Notes under the pieces: generated by a model
The model's input: the letters and a program-made list of their open reading frames with translations, nothing else
Databases searched by the model: none
What the model was told of the DNA's origin: nothing
DNA from: Competibacteraceae bacterium UBA2792
Lineage (GTDB): Bacteria; Pseudomonadota; Gammaproteobacteria; Competibacterales; Competibacteraceae
Assembly (NCBI GenBank): GCA_002352125.1
Contig: DEHU01000153.1
Coordinates: forward strand, 1-8,195
Direction of reading: 5' to 3'
Length of the DNA stretch: 8,195 bases
Translations under genes and position numbers: made by a program
Shown here: piece after piece, positions 1 to 6,395 of the stretch
How positions within the stretch are numbered: the first letter of the stretch is position 1
How the letters are laid out: each line of letters opens with the position of its first letter

Positions 1-710
1 AAATCCAGAAACCCTTGCGCCGCCGGTTTAGCGCCTTGCACCAGCGCGGCCGGATAAAGCACCGGCGAGTGGGTATCGGCGGGAAAGACGCCGAGCACTT
101 CGATTTTGCCGGACAATTTGGCGTCGGTTTCGTAGACGATGCCGACCGCGCATTCACCCCGTTCCACGAAGGCCAGCGCTGAGCGCACGTCCGGCGCGGC
201 CGCCAGGCGCGGCTCCAGCGCCGTCCACCAACCCAACGCGGTCAACGCCTGTTGGCTGTACCGACCGATGGGGACATCGGGATTGCAAGAGCACCAGCGA
301 CCCTGAAATGCGCCGGGCAGATCGAAGCCTTTTTCCAGTTTGACCGGAAAAACCTTGCCCTTGGGCGCGACCAGCACCAGCCGGTTGCCGAACAGGTTGC
401 GACGGCTGGTTTTGACGATCTTGCCCTTGTCGTCGAGATAATCCATCCATTTTAAATCGGCGGAAACGAACACGTCAGCCGGCGCGCCCTGTTCGATTTG
501 TTTGGCCAGGGCGGAAGCGGCGGCGAAGGACGTGACTACTTTGACACCCTTCTCCTTTTCGTACAGCGCGGCGAGATCTTGAATCGCGTTGGTAGTGCTG
601 GCGGCGGCGAACACAGTGATTTGCTCCGCCGCTCGAACGGGAAGGGCTGAGCCAGCCGCCAGCCAAAGCAGACCGATGCCCAACCATCGGGACAAGGTTC
701 CACGAAACAT
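1..710 (-). CDS. modA: ModA, periplasmic molybdate-binding protein (3' end cut off by window edge)
   Basis: Substrate-binding protein of the ModABC molybdate ABC transporter, which captures molybdate in the periplasm. The 236 visible residues begin with a signal peptide (hydrophobic stretch about residues 9-21, likely cleavage after VRA near residue 27). The ModA pattern follows: FAAAS (34-38), SFAAAS (61-66), QGAPADVFVSAD (74-85), DVRSALAFVERGE (174-186) and GIVYETDA (190-197). Ser38, Ser66, Val175 and Tyr193 sit where the E. coli protein contacts molybdate. The ATG at 710 is preceded by AGGGGA. Only about 15-20 residues should be missing compared with a family length near 255. It starts 26 bases after modE, so the two are probably co-transcribed under the ModE operator. 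One oddity is residues 138-149 (GRWCSCNPDVPI), where the family usually has a motif like GRLALGDPxxVPAG; see findings. Family assignment is firm. Confidence 0.95.
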   Translation of the reverse strand, partial: MFRGTLSRWLGIGLLWLAAGSALPVRAAEQITVFAAASTTNAIQDLAALYEKEKGVKVVTSFAAASALAKQIEQGAPADVFVSADLKWMDYLDDKGKIVKTSRRNLFGNRLVLVAPKGKVFPVKLEKGFDLPGAFQGRWCSCNPDVPIGRYSQQALTALGWWTALEPRLAAAPDVRSALAFVERGECAVGIVYETDAKLSGKIEVLGVFPADTHSPVLYPAALVQGAKPAAQGFLD

Positions 711-736
711 CGAAATCCCCTTTTGGTCAGCCGCGA

Positions 737-1561
737 CTACAACGCCACACCCAGGATAATACTGGATGACTTAATGACCGCTACTGCCGGATCGCCTTCC
801 TTGAGTCCCAATCCGTCGATGCTGGCGTTGGTGATGGTAGCGGTGACGGTTTTGCCGCCCGTTAACTGGAGGGTGACTTCGCCGTTGACCGCGCCTTTCT
901 TGCAATCCGAAACCGTGCCGCGCAACTGGTTGCGGGCGCTGAGTTTCAGCTTGGGGTCCCCGGCCACGATGATCACCGAGGACGCTTTCACCAAGGCGTA
1001 CACCTCGCTACCTTCCTGCAGCCCCAGGTTTTCGACGCTGCCGCGGGTGATCAGGGCGGTAAGGTGGTCATCGCCGCCGATGTCCACCTCGACCTCGGCG
1101 TTGATCGGGCCGGCGTTCAAGCCGGTTACCCGGCCCAGGAATTGGTTTCTCGCGCTGGTTTGCATCATCAATCTCCGCATGAAGTTCGCTAGCTCGTCCA
1201 CGTCATGGACTTTTTCATTCAACCGGCCGATGAATCGCCGGTACTCGTTTTCTACGATGTCGTACAGCTGAATTTGCCGTAGCCCGTAATCCGTGATCCG
1301 GCTGCCACCGCCGTGTTTGCCGCCGGTGGCGCTGACGACCAGCGGTTGTTCAGCCATGTTGTTCATGGCGTTCACGGCGTCCCAAGCCGCCTTGTAGCTC
1401 AGCCTGACCGACCGGGCGGCTTGCGTGATGGAACCGGTGGCCGCGATCTGGCGCAGCAGCGCGATCTGTCGCTGGCCCAACAAGGGTTGTTCCCGCGTTG
1501 CATCCAGCGGTATGAGCCCTGGCAGCTCACCAGCCTCGTTTCGATTTCGCATCAGAGTCAT
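737..1561 (-). CDS. modE: ModE, molybdate-responsive transcriptional regulator
   Basis: LysR-like winged-helix regulator that binds molybdate and then represses molybdate uptake genes or activates molybdoenzyme genes. From the ATG at 1561 it has 274 residues (E. coli ModE 262). The N-terminal DNA-binding domain covers about residues 25-105, with the helix-turn-helix around GSITQAARSVRLSYKAAWDA (43-62) and the wing at ATGGKHGGG (78-86). Two tandem Mop/TOBE molybdate-binding domains follow (about 135-200 and 207-272). Each opens with SARNQ (136-140, 208-212) and ends with a KASS or KSSS motif (192-195, 264-267), the known oxyanion-binding residues. The reading frame is open to a TTG at 1615, but that start would put the ModE operator inside the gene, so the ATG at 1561 (or 1552) is preferred. 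Neither has a good Shine-Dalgarno. It stops 26 bases before modA, and autoregulation is inferred from the operator just upstream. Confidence 0.95.
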   Translation of the reverse strand: MTLMRNRNEAGELPGLIPLDATREQPLLGQRQIALLRQIAATGSITQAARSVRLSYKAAWDAVNAMNNMAEQPLVVSATGGKHGGGSRITDYGLRQIQLYDIVENEYRRFIGRLNEKVHDVDELANFMRRLMMQTSARNQFLGRVTGLNAGPINAEVEVDIGGDDHLTALITRGSVENLGLQEGSEVYALVKASSVIIVAGDPKLKLSARNQLRGTVSDCKKGAVNGEVTLQLTGGKTVTATITNASIDGLGLKEGDPAVAVIKSSSIILGVAL

Positions 1562-1576
1562 TTCGTTCAAACCAGT

Positions 1577-1600
1577 CGTTATATATTTTAGTATATAACG
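1577..1600. promoter_or_regulatory. ModE operator palindrome
   Basis: A perfect inverted repeat, CGTTATATA, six bases, TATATAACG, stands out as an AT-rich island in GC-rich DNA. This arrangement (CGTTATATA or CGNTATATA arms, 6-7 base spacer) is the established ModE box. It ends 16 bases before the preferred modE start. TATACT and TAAAAT, both resembling a -10 box on the minus strand, lie inside it, so ModE-molybdate bound here would block RNA polymerase. The inference is repression of modE-modA when molybdate is plentiful. No convincing -35 box was found. Confidence 0.88.
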
Positions 1601-1660
1601 GTGATCGCAGCCCAAGTCCTCGAAAATATTGAAAAAAGACCTTCCTCCTAACTGTTCTTT

Positions 1661-1704
1661 CCTCTCGCCCCTTCTCCCGAGAGAAGGGAATCAAGAGCGA
1701 GAGG
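1661..1704. repeat. Long imperfect hairpin between the ferredoxin gene and modE
   Basis: Two nested perfect stems: an outer 8 bp (CCTCTCGC at 1661-1668 with GCGAGAGG at 1697-1704) and an inner 8 bp (CCCTTCTC at 1669-1676 with GAGAAGGG at 1681-1688). The loop is CCGA and one side carries an 8-base bulge (1689-1696). The composition resembles the CCCTC/GAGGG intergenic repeats within nifE. It lies 27 bases past the ferredoxin stop and could fold in the nif transcript as a 3'-end stabiliser or weak terminator. No U-run follows directly; on the minus strand a T6 run (1637-1632) comes only 23 bases later, so an intrinsic terminator is not established. Confidence 0.6.
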
Positions 1705-1731
1705 ATGATTTGGCATGAAATCCAAAATCGT

Positions 1732-2049
1732 TCACGCTGCCAGCGGCAACGCTTCGTGAGTAAAGCACGCCTTGGGACAAACCCGCGAGCAGGCTTCGCA
1801 ACCGATGCAATCCAGGGGATTGGAGAGCGTCATGAAGGAATTGTCGCTGTCGTCATCGTCGTCATCGTCGTCATCGTCCAAATCGACATCGTCGATCGCC
1901 CGTTGCACGATGGTCAGCACATCGCGCGGGCAGACCTTGAAGCAGCGGCCGCAACCAATGCACTTTTCTTCGTTCAGGGCGGTCACAAACTGGGGTGTCC
2001 AGGACGTGCCGCCACGAGTGATGCCAGTGATAATCGGTTCAGCTCCCAT
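1732..2049 (-). CDS. fdxB: Nif-type 2[4Fe-4S] ferredoxin (ferredoxin III, FdxB-like)
   Basis: Small electron carrier of 105 residues, typical of nif operons downstream of nifENX, thought to supply electrons for nitrogenase or cofactor assembly. Two complete CxxCxxCxxxCP motifs are visible: CIGCGRCFKVCP (30-41) and CIGCEACSRVCP (81-92), enough for two [4Fe-4S] clusters. The N-terminus (GITRGGTSWTPQFVTALN, 9-26) is characteristic of the nif-specific ferredoxin III family. Between the clusters is a very acidic linker (DDVDL, ten Asp, SDNS, about 53-71). The ATG at 2049 is chosen because GAGGT lies nine bases upstream. The frame extends back to a TTG at 2115, but that adds an arginine-rich stretch unlike the family. 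It is the last gene of the nif group, 84 bases after nifX, which implies co-transcription. The symbol is by analogy, since fdxB, fdxN and fdIII naming varies among species. Confidence 0.92.
   Translation of the reverse strand: MGAEPIITGITRGGTSWTPQFVTALNEEKCIGCGRCFKVCPRDVLTIVQRAIDDVDLDDDDDDDDDDSDNSFMTLSNPLDCIGCEACSRVCPKACFTHEALPLAA
1849..1878 (-). repeat. 9-base tandem repeat encoding ten aspartates
   Basis: On the minus strand the 9-base unit GACGATGAC (in some phase) repeats a little over three times, giving ten consecutive Asp codons in the linker between the two cluster motifs of the ferredoxin. The unit is a multiple of three, so gain or loss by slippage would change linker length without breaking the frame. 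Confidence 0.85.
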
Positions 2050-2133
2050 AATTGTTTTACCTCGCTCGTTGAATGGCCCCCGGTACCGGACGCGAAACCG
2101 GACCAGGAATCGCAAAAAACCGTTGTCTATTCT

Positions 2134-2634
2134 TTATTCCCGCCAACCTTCCGCTTCCATCGCGGCGAAACGTGCCTCGGCGCTTTCGGTCTGCTGCTGG
2201 CGAGCGATGGCACGGTTGAGCCAGACTGGCGCTTGATTGCCGCGCAGGGCCGCTTGAAGCTCGGCGAGCAGGGGAGCGATAGCCGTGCCCGCCTCCACCC
2301 GCATCGGTTGCACGCCGGCAGCCAGCAATTGCTGGATGGCGGAACCGCCGACCGCCTGGCAGTAAACCACCGTGCAGCCTTGCAACAGCGCCAGCTTGGC
2401 GGCCAATTTGTCTTCGTGGCCATCTTGATCGAGGTCGCCGAACTGGGCGAACTCCACCACGGTGGCCTGACCGGGCGTGATGGCGTAGATGAGGATCGCG
2501 GTAGCGGTGCCAAAATGCTGGTCGATCCTGTGGCGGTCGCTGGTAGCGAAGGCTGCCTTGATGCTAGGAGTCATATCCTGTTCCGCGCCCTTAATGCCAC
2601 CGGCCAGAATTCGCAAATGCCTGCGGAGTGCCAT
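2134..2634 (-). CDS. nifX: NifX, FeMo-co precursor carrier
   Basis: Cytoplasmic protein of 166 residues that binds NifB-co or the VK-cluster and passes cofactor precursors to or from NifEN. The NifX/NifY-type domain (PF02579) spans about residues 25-130, with KAAFATSD (26-33), the DQHFG motif (38-42), [18 protein letters not shown] (67-84) and [13 protein letters not shown] (87-99). The C-terminal [10 protein letters not shown] (155-164) is a recognisable NifX ending. Length fits the family (A. vinelandii about 159). The ATG at 2634 is supported by AGGAGG six bases upstream. The internal Met21 would remove an N-terminal extension, RRHLRIL, that looks normal for NifX. Its start lies inside the nifN coding tail (44-base overlap), so translation is probably coupled to nifN. 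Confidence 0.95.
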   Translation of the reverse strand: MALRRHLRILAGGIKGAEQDMTPSIKAAFATSDRHRIDQHFGTATAILIYAITPGQATVVEFAQFGDLDQDGHEDKLAAKLALLQGCTVVYCQAVGGSAIQQLLAAGVQPMRVEAGTAIAPLLAELQAALRGNQAPVWLNRAIARQQQTESAEARFAAMEAEGWRE

Positions 2635-4015
2635 GATTCGCCTCCTGCCGTGAGTCAGCTTTGCGGGAATAGATGGAGTGATAGGGAGCAACGCCGTGCT
2701 CGGCCTGTTCGAGCAGCGCGTTCGCCAGATCGAACAGCAGTTGCCGGCTACCGCCGTAACCGATCCAGGTACACTGGTAACCGCCGATGCGGTCGTATTG
2801 CGGGATGCCGGCGCGCAGCAGCGGGATGCCGAGGCGTTCGGCGGTTTCGGCGGCGTGAGAATTGCCGACGACCAGCTCCGCGCCGTGCGCGCGAGCCAAA
2901 TCCTCCAGATCCTCCAGATCGCCGATGCGTACCTGAGACAAGGGGGTTCGGGTCAGCACCAAGGCACGGCTGGAGGCTACCGCCGCCACGATTTCCGCGC
3001 CGGTCTCGGCCAGCAATTCGCTGAAGGCATGTAGCAGGTCGGGATCGGCACCGACGGCGATCCGGGCTTGGCCGAGCAAGAAATGGGTGTCGAGCAAGGC
3101 ATCCTGCAATTGCGCGCGTTGCCGTTCCAGCCGGGCCGGCACCGTGCGACCGGCGATGCCGGCCAGCGTCATGACTAGCCGGTCGTTAGCGTCCAGTCCC
3201 AGCAAGTGATCGAAGCGATGCACCGGCACGCCCGTCCGGCTTTCCAACAACTCGGCGGCAGGATAGAGCGAAGGGCCGATGACCAACGTAGCGGCGGCAT
3301 CGCCCAAGGTTGCGAAGGCGGACAACGGCGTGCCGCCGATGGTGATCGGCGAAAAATCCTCGGCATCGAGATGGCCGTCTAGCGAATCCGATAGATCGGG
3401 AATCAATACCGGATGCAGTCCGAATCGCTCGATCAGTTCGCGCAAGGCTTCCAAGTCGCCGGGCGTCAGCAGCGAGCCACACAACACGTTGACTTGGTGG
3501 GCGCGGCGGCTCGGACAAGTGCCTGCGTCGTCGGCCGATGGTACCCACTCGGCGATCATCGCTTCGACCGCCGCCGCAAAGCCGCTTTCCAGACAACCGC
3601 TGAAATCGGGCGTGTTGACCGGGACGATCCGCACGTTTTGAAATTCGGGATGCCGGGCGCGAAAGACTTTGAGCACGCGGTGAATGTCGGTCCCTTGCGT
3701 TTCCGACAGGCCGGTGGTCAGCAAACCGATGGCGGCCGGCCGGTTTTTCTCGGCGATGGTTTTCAACGCCGCGATCAGGTTATCGTCCGCGCCCATGATG
3801 CTGCTGACCTGATCCATCGCGGTGCTTTGCAGCGGAATCGGTTCCCGAAAGTGCCGGACCAGGAACACCTTGGCGAAAGCGGTGCAGCCTTGAGCGCCGT
3901 GCAGCAAGGGCATAGCGCGATTGAGACCGAGCACGGCCAAGCTGGCGCCAAGCGGCTGGCTGGTCTTGAGCGGACTGACCGCTAGCGGTTTGATGCGACC
4001 GAGGATTTCAGCCAT
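2591..4015 (-). CDS. nifN: NifN, FeMo-co scaffold subunit
   Basis: Beta-like subunit of the NifE2N2 scaffold on which the iron-molybdenum cofactor is completed; homologous to NifK. The product has 474 residues (A. vinelandii about 458). The N-terminal [15 protein letters not shown] motif appears as [12 protein letters not shown] (14-25), and [25 protein letters not shown] (39-63) holds Cys44, matching the numbering of the A. vinelandii NifN cluster ligand. [10 protein letters not shown] (102-111), NTPDFSG.LESGF (134-146) and the C-terminal [24 protein letters not shown] (404-427) are typical. The ATG at 4015 has GGAGGT five bases upstream and overlaps the nifE stop by eight bases, which implies coupled translation. 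An open frame runs back to about 4135, but only through the repeats that encode the NifE tail. The last 14 codons overlap nifX. A 9-base duplication (2901-2918) gives the LEDLEDL run (367-373). Confidence 0.96.
   Translation of the reverse strand: MAEILGRIKPLAVSPLKTSQPLGASLAVLGLNRAMPLLHGAQGCTAFAKVFLVRHFREPIPLQSTAMDQVSSIMGADDNLIAALKTIAEKNRPAAIGLLTTGLSETQGTDIHRVLKVFRARHPEFQNVRIVPVNTPDFSGCLESGFAAAVEAMIAEWVPSADDAGTCPSRRAHQVNVLCGSLLTPGDLEALRELIERFGLHPVLIPDLSDSLDGHLDAEDFSPITIGGTPLSAFATLGDAAATLVIGPSLYPAAELLESRTGVPVHRFDHLLGLDANDRLVMTLAGIAGRTVPARLERQRAQLQDALLDTHFLLGQARIAVGADPDLLHAFSELLAETGAEIVAAVASSRALVLTRTPLSQVRIGDLEDLEDLARAHGAELVVGNSHAAETAERLGIPLLRAGIPQYDRIGGYQCTWIGYGGSRQLLFDLANALLEQAEHGVAPYHSIYSRKADSRQEANHGTPQAFANSGRWH
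2641..2646 (-). promoter_or_regulatory. Shine-Dalgarno that fixes the nifX start
   Basis: AGGAGG on the minus strand, six bases before the nifX ATG at 2634 and inside the nifN coding tail. It is a near-perfect ribosome site and selects the start that gives the 44-base overlap, over the internal Met codon. Confidence 0.85.
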
Positions 4016-5504
4016 GGCGCACCTCCAGTCGACCCTCACCCTCAATCCCTCTCCCGTTGGCGGGCGAGGGGAGCGGATGCGCGATCTCGCTATCGCCCCC
4101 AACCCCTCTGCCGTTGCTGGGCGAGGGGAGCGCATGCCAAGGCGCTGGCCGCCGCACTGCCTCCCAGACCGGATTTTCCAGGGCGCGGGTCAATTGTCGC
4201 GCCAGCGTCAACATGCCCTGATAGCCGGCGTAACCGTGCTCGCGTTCCTGATTCACGTCCAGGAACGGCAGCCGTGCCTTGAGGGCGGTGTATTGATTGC
4301 GGCCTCCGGCGATCAGAATATCGGCCTGATACTCGCGGGCCAGATTCAACAATTGCCGGGCGTTGCCGTCTTCGATCATCTTGGCGTCCTCGCCCATCAG
4401 CGCCTTGATCCGTGCCTTGTCTTCCTCGGTCGATTTCTTGGTGCCGGTCGCCACGACGTGCATGCCCAAGTCTTGCAAAGCGGCGACGATGGACCAGGAC
4501 TTGACCCCACCGGTGTAAAGCAATACGCGTTTACCGCGCAACCGCTCGCGCCAGGGCGCCAGCTCCATCGCCAGCCGAGCCTCCTCGCGAGCGATCAGCG
4601 CCTCGGTGCGCGCGCTGAGTTCGGCGTCGTCCAGCAGGCGGGCGAAATCGCGCAAGGCGCTAGAAACATCGCCGATGCCGTAAAAACTGCCTTCGAACCA
4701 GGGAATGCCGTAGGACTCCTGCAATTTGCGGGCGACGTTCAGCATGGCGCGGGAACAGACCACCATCGTCGCTTCGGCGCGGTGCATGGTCTGCACCTCT
4801 CGAAAGCGGGCATCGCCGGACAGCGCGCACAGCACGCGCAACCCCAGTTCGTCGAACAACGGCAAGGTATGCCACAGCTCGCCGGCGATGTTGTATTCAC
4901 CGATCAGGTTGATATCGTGGACGCGCAAGCTGGGGCGGGCGGGATCGACCGGAGCCGGTTCCGGCTCGGATCCACCGACTACATACTTGATCATCGCCTC
5001 GCCAGCCAGCCGGTTGCCGAGGTTTTTGTTGCCGTAGAAACCGGCGGCGTCCACCGGGATCACCGGCACGTTCCAGCGTTGCGTCGCCGCTTTGCACACG
5101 GCTTCCAGATCGTCGCCGATCAGAGCGGTGACACAGGTGCTGTAAACGAACACCGCTGCTGGGGAATAGCGGTCGATGGCCTGTTTCACGGCGTGAAACA
5201 GGCGCTTCTCGCCGCGTCCCATGATGACATCTTGCTCGCTCAGGTCGGTGGTCATACCGATCTTGAACAGGGTCGGGCCGCTGGAGCGGGTGCCACGATT
5301 GTCCCAAGAGCTGCCGGCGCAACCGCTCGGGCCGTGCACGATGTGGGCGACGTCGGCGATGGGTAGCAAGGCGATCTGCGCGCCATCGAAGGTGCAGCCG
5401 CCGGCGGTGGCACCGGGTGTGGGTCGGGCGCAACCGGATTTGCTCTTCAGGTTGTGCGTGCAGGCTGGCTCGTTCAACAGTGCGGCAAGATCGCTGGATT
5501 TCAT
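4008..5504 (-). CDS. nifE: NifE, FeMo-co scaffold subunit with a repeat-encoded C-terminal tail
   Basis: Alpha-like subunit of the NifEN scaffold, homologous to NifD. The product has 498 residues. Cys37 (GGCTFDGA), Cys62 ([15 protein letters not shown]), Cys124 ([12 protein letters not shown]) and Cys250 (MVVCSRAM) fall at the same numbers as the cluster-associated cysteines of A. vinelandii NifE. Also visible are [20 protein letters not shown] (151-170), [12 protein letters not shown] (268-279), [11 protein letters not shown] (330-340), [11 protein letters not shown] (353-363) and [11 protein letters not shown] (421-431). The conserved domain ends at [13 protein letters not shown] (444-456). 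Residues 457-498 are low complexity: a 19-residue unit starting LPSPSNGRG then a second starting LPSPANGRG, encoded by two intergenic-type repeats. The ATG at 5504 has GAGG about eight bases upstream. It follows nifF by 54 bases and overlaps nifN by eight. The enzyme core looks intact; the tail is the oddity (see findings). Confidence 0.96.
   Translation of the reverse strand: MKSSDLAALLNEPACTHNLKSKSGCARPTPGATAGGCTFDGAQIALLPIADVAHIVHGPSGCAGSSWDNRGTRSSGPTLFKIGMTTDLSEQDVIMGRGEKRLFHAVKQAIDRYSPAAVFVYSTCVTALIGDDLEAVCKAATQRWNVPVIPVDAAGFYGNKNLGNRLAGEAMIKYVVGGSEPEPAPVDPARPSLRVHDINLIGEYNIAGELWHTLPLFDELGLRVLCALSGDARFREVQTMHRAEATMVVCSRAMLNVARKLQESYGIPWFEGSFYGIGDVSSALRDFARLLDDAELSARTEALIAREEARLAMELAPWRERLRGKRVLLYTGGVKSWSIVAALQDLGMHVVATGTKKSTEEDKARIKALMGEDAKMIEDGNARQLLNLAREYQADILIAGGRNQYTALKARLPFLDVNQEREHGYAGYQGMLTLARQLTRALENPVWEAVRRPAPWHALPSPSNGRGVGGDSEIAHPLPSPANGRGIEGEGRLEVRHG
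4021..4026 (-). promoter_or_regulatory. Shine-Dalgarno that fixes the nifN start
   Basis: GGAGGT on the minus strand, five bases before the nifN ATG at 4015 and within the last codons of nifE. It sits just past the repeat copy at 4036-4080, so the repeats did not displace the nifN ribosome site. Confidence 0.85.
4036..4080. repeat. REP-like palindromic repeat, copy 1, inside the nifE tail
   Basis: Intergenic-type repeat with a hairpin: CCCTC (4047-4051), T, CCCG, loop TTGG, CGGG, C, GAGGG (4066-4070). It resembles the widespread proteobacterial palindromes of the CCCTCTCCC...GGGAGAGGG type. It aligns with copy 2 at an offset of exactly 57 bases with seven mismatches in 45 positions. Read on the minus strand it encodes [14 protein letters not shown] of NifE. 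Confidence 0.8.
4093..4137. repeat. REP-like palindromic repeat, copy 2, inside the nifE tail
   Basis: Second copy of the repeat, with CCCCTC (4103-4108) pairing with GAGGGG (4123-4128) around a less perfect inner stem. It encodes [12 protein letters not shown] of NifE. Its outer edge (4137) falls at the codon boundary after Trp456, the last residue recognisable as conserved NifE. Confidence 0.8.
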
Positions 5505-5558
5505 GGCCGATTCCTCAAATCTCCCTCGCTATGGCAAGGAGAACCCTACAAGTCGTCT

Positions 5559-6083
5559 TTATCCCGCCACCGTCTCGCCCAGCAATTCGGGCTTGACTTG
5601 TTCGAGCCATTCCTCCAAGCGTTCTTCCGTCAAATCGGCCTGATTGTCCTGATCGAGTACCAAGCCGACGAACTCGCCGTCGCGAAACGCTTTGGATTTA
5701 TTGAACTCGTAACCTTCCGCCGGCCAGCTCCCGATCAGGCGCGTCCCCATTTTTTTGAGCTTCTTGTACAGAATGCCTAGCGCATCCACGAATTCGTCGG
5801 GATAGCCGACTTGATCGCCTAGTCCATATAGAGCGACCGTCTTGCCGCTTAGATCAACGCTTTCCAGAGTCGGAAGAAACTCGGTCAGGGTCTCCGGCAG
5901 TTCGCCGTCACCCAAGGTCGGAGTACCGAAGATCAGGGCATCGCAAGCGGTCAGATCGTCCGCCCTGGCGCCCTTGACGTTGAACAGCTCGACTTCGCCT
6001 TCGTCGAACTGTTTCTTGATCATCTTGGCGACTTTGCGGGTGTTGCCGGTATCGGTGGCGTAGAACAAACCTATCTTGGCCAT
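5559..6083 (-). CDS. nifF: NifF, nif-type flavodoxin
   Basis: FMN-containing flavodoxin that donates low-potential electrons to the nitrogenase Fe protein. The product has 174 residues (long-chain class; A. vinelandii NifF about 180). The FMN phosphate loop is TDTGNTRKVAK (10-20). The two flavin-flanking loops are GTPTLGDGELPE and YGLGDQVGYPDEFVDALG. The C-terminal part includes GSWPAEGYEF, FVGLVLDQDNQ and ERLEEWLEQVKPEL, all close to nitrogenase flavodoxins rather than housekeeping FldA. The ATG at 6083 has GAGGT upstream. It lies 36 bases after the DUF6129-like gene and 54 bases before nifE, inside the run of cofactor-assembly genes, so its expression should follow the nif operon. Assignment to the nif subclass rests on both sequence and context. 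Confidence 0.94.
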   Translation of the reverse strand: MAKIGLFYATDTGNTRKVAKMIKKQFDEGEVELFNVKGARADDLTACDALIFGTPTLGDGELPETLTEFLPTLESVDLSGKTVALYGLGDQVGYPDEFVDALGILYKKLKKMGTRLIGSWPAEGYEFNKSKAFRDGEFVGLVLDQDNQADLTEERLEEWLEQVKPELLGETVAG

Positions 6084-6119
6084 GATGATTACCTCGTCTG
6101 AAATGGAAAGTTGTTTCGG

Positions 6120-6395
6120 TCAGGAATCGACACATTCGGCGGCGACGGCAAGCACCACGCCGGTCGCCACCTGGAAATCATCGGTCAGACGCAGACAATG
6201 TTGCCGACCGTCCACCAGATAAAGATTGATGCCCACACCGCGCAACACCGGCTCGGCATCGTTGATGTCGTCGTCCAGGCAGTGGGTGAAATACAGGCCG
6301 GGATACACCTGGCGCAAATGGGTCAGGGCGGCGTAGTCCACACCATGGGTTTCTGCCCAGTGGGCGATATCGCCTAGTTGGCGTGGCGTAATCAC
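6120..6395 (-). CDS. Conserved small nif-cluster protein, DUF6129-like, function unknown
   Basis: A 91-residue soluble protein with no signal peptide or membrane segment. It starts with GTG at 6395, sharing GTGA with the nifY stop, and has GGGAG seven bases upstream; there is no in-frame ATG close to this point. The sequence has a helical N-terminus (TPRQLGDIAHWAETHG, 3-18), then YPGLYFTHCLDDD (31-43), then a likely beta-rich part with INLYLVDGRQHCLRLTDD (56-73). I recall small proteins with a YPGLxFTxCxDDD motif between nifY and nifE in gammaproteobacterial clusters, annotated DUF6129; the family name is from memory. Tight coupling to nifY and position before nifF and nifE suggest a role in cofactor assembly or electron supply, but nothing in the sequence gives a reaction. 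Cys39, with acidic Asp41-43 beside it, and Cys67 are possible metal ligands, which is speculation. Confidence 0.8.
   Translation of the reverse strand: MITPRQLGDIAHWAETHGVDYAALTHLRQVYPGLYFTHCLDDDINDAEPVLRGVGINLYLVDGRQHCLRLTDDFQVATGVVLAVAAECVDS

Noticed and set aside
1562..1615. Extension of modE to the TTG at 1615
   Set aside because: It would place the ModE operator inside the coding region, and the added residues are unlike ModE N-termini.
2050..2115. Extension of the ferredoxin gene to a TTG at 2115
   Set aside because: The added arginine-rich residues do not fit the family, and GAGGT precedes the ATG at 2049.
2205..2220. TGGCAC on the plus strand as a possible sigma-54 -24 element
   Set aside because: There is no GC at the correct -12 spacing, it is inside nifX coding sequence and it points away from all genes. 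No other credible sigma-54 site was found by eye on either strand.
1705..3024. Long open frame on the plus strand (about 439 codons) opposite the ferredoxin, nifX and nifN
   Set aside because: It is antisense to three clearly conserved genes, has a low-complexity arginine-rich C-terminus and matches no family I know. It reflects GC-rich codon bias.
4016..4135. Extension of nifN upstream of 4015
   Set aside because: The added residues come only from the two palindromic repeats read in a second frame, and the ATG at 4015 has a strong ribosome site and the expected NifN N-terminus.
4036..4137. The repeat pair as a CRISPR array
   Set aside because: There are only two imperfect palindromic copies with almost no spacer, and they lie within a coding region. 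They match REP-like intergenic repeats instead.
3921..5366. Long open frame on the plus strand (about 481 codons) opposite nifE
   Set aside because: It is the complement of nifE in another frame. NifE shows full family conservation including its cluster cysteines, and the plus-strand product has no recognisable motif.
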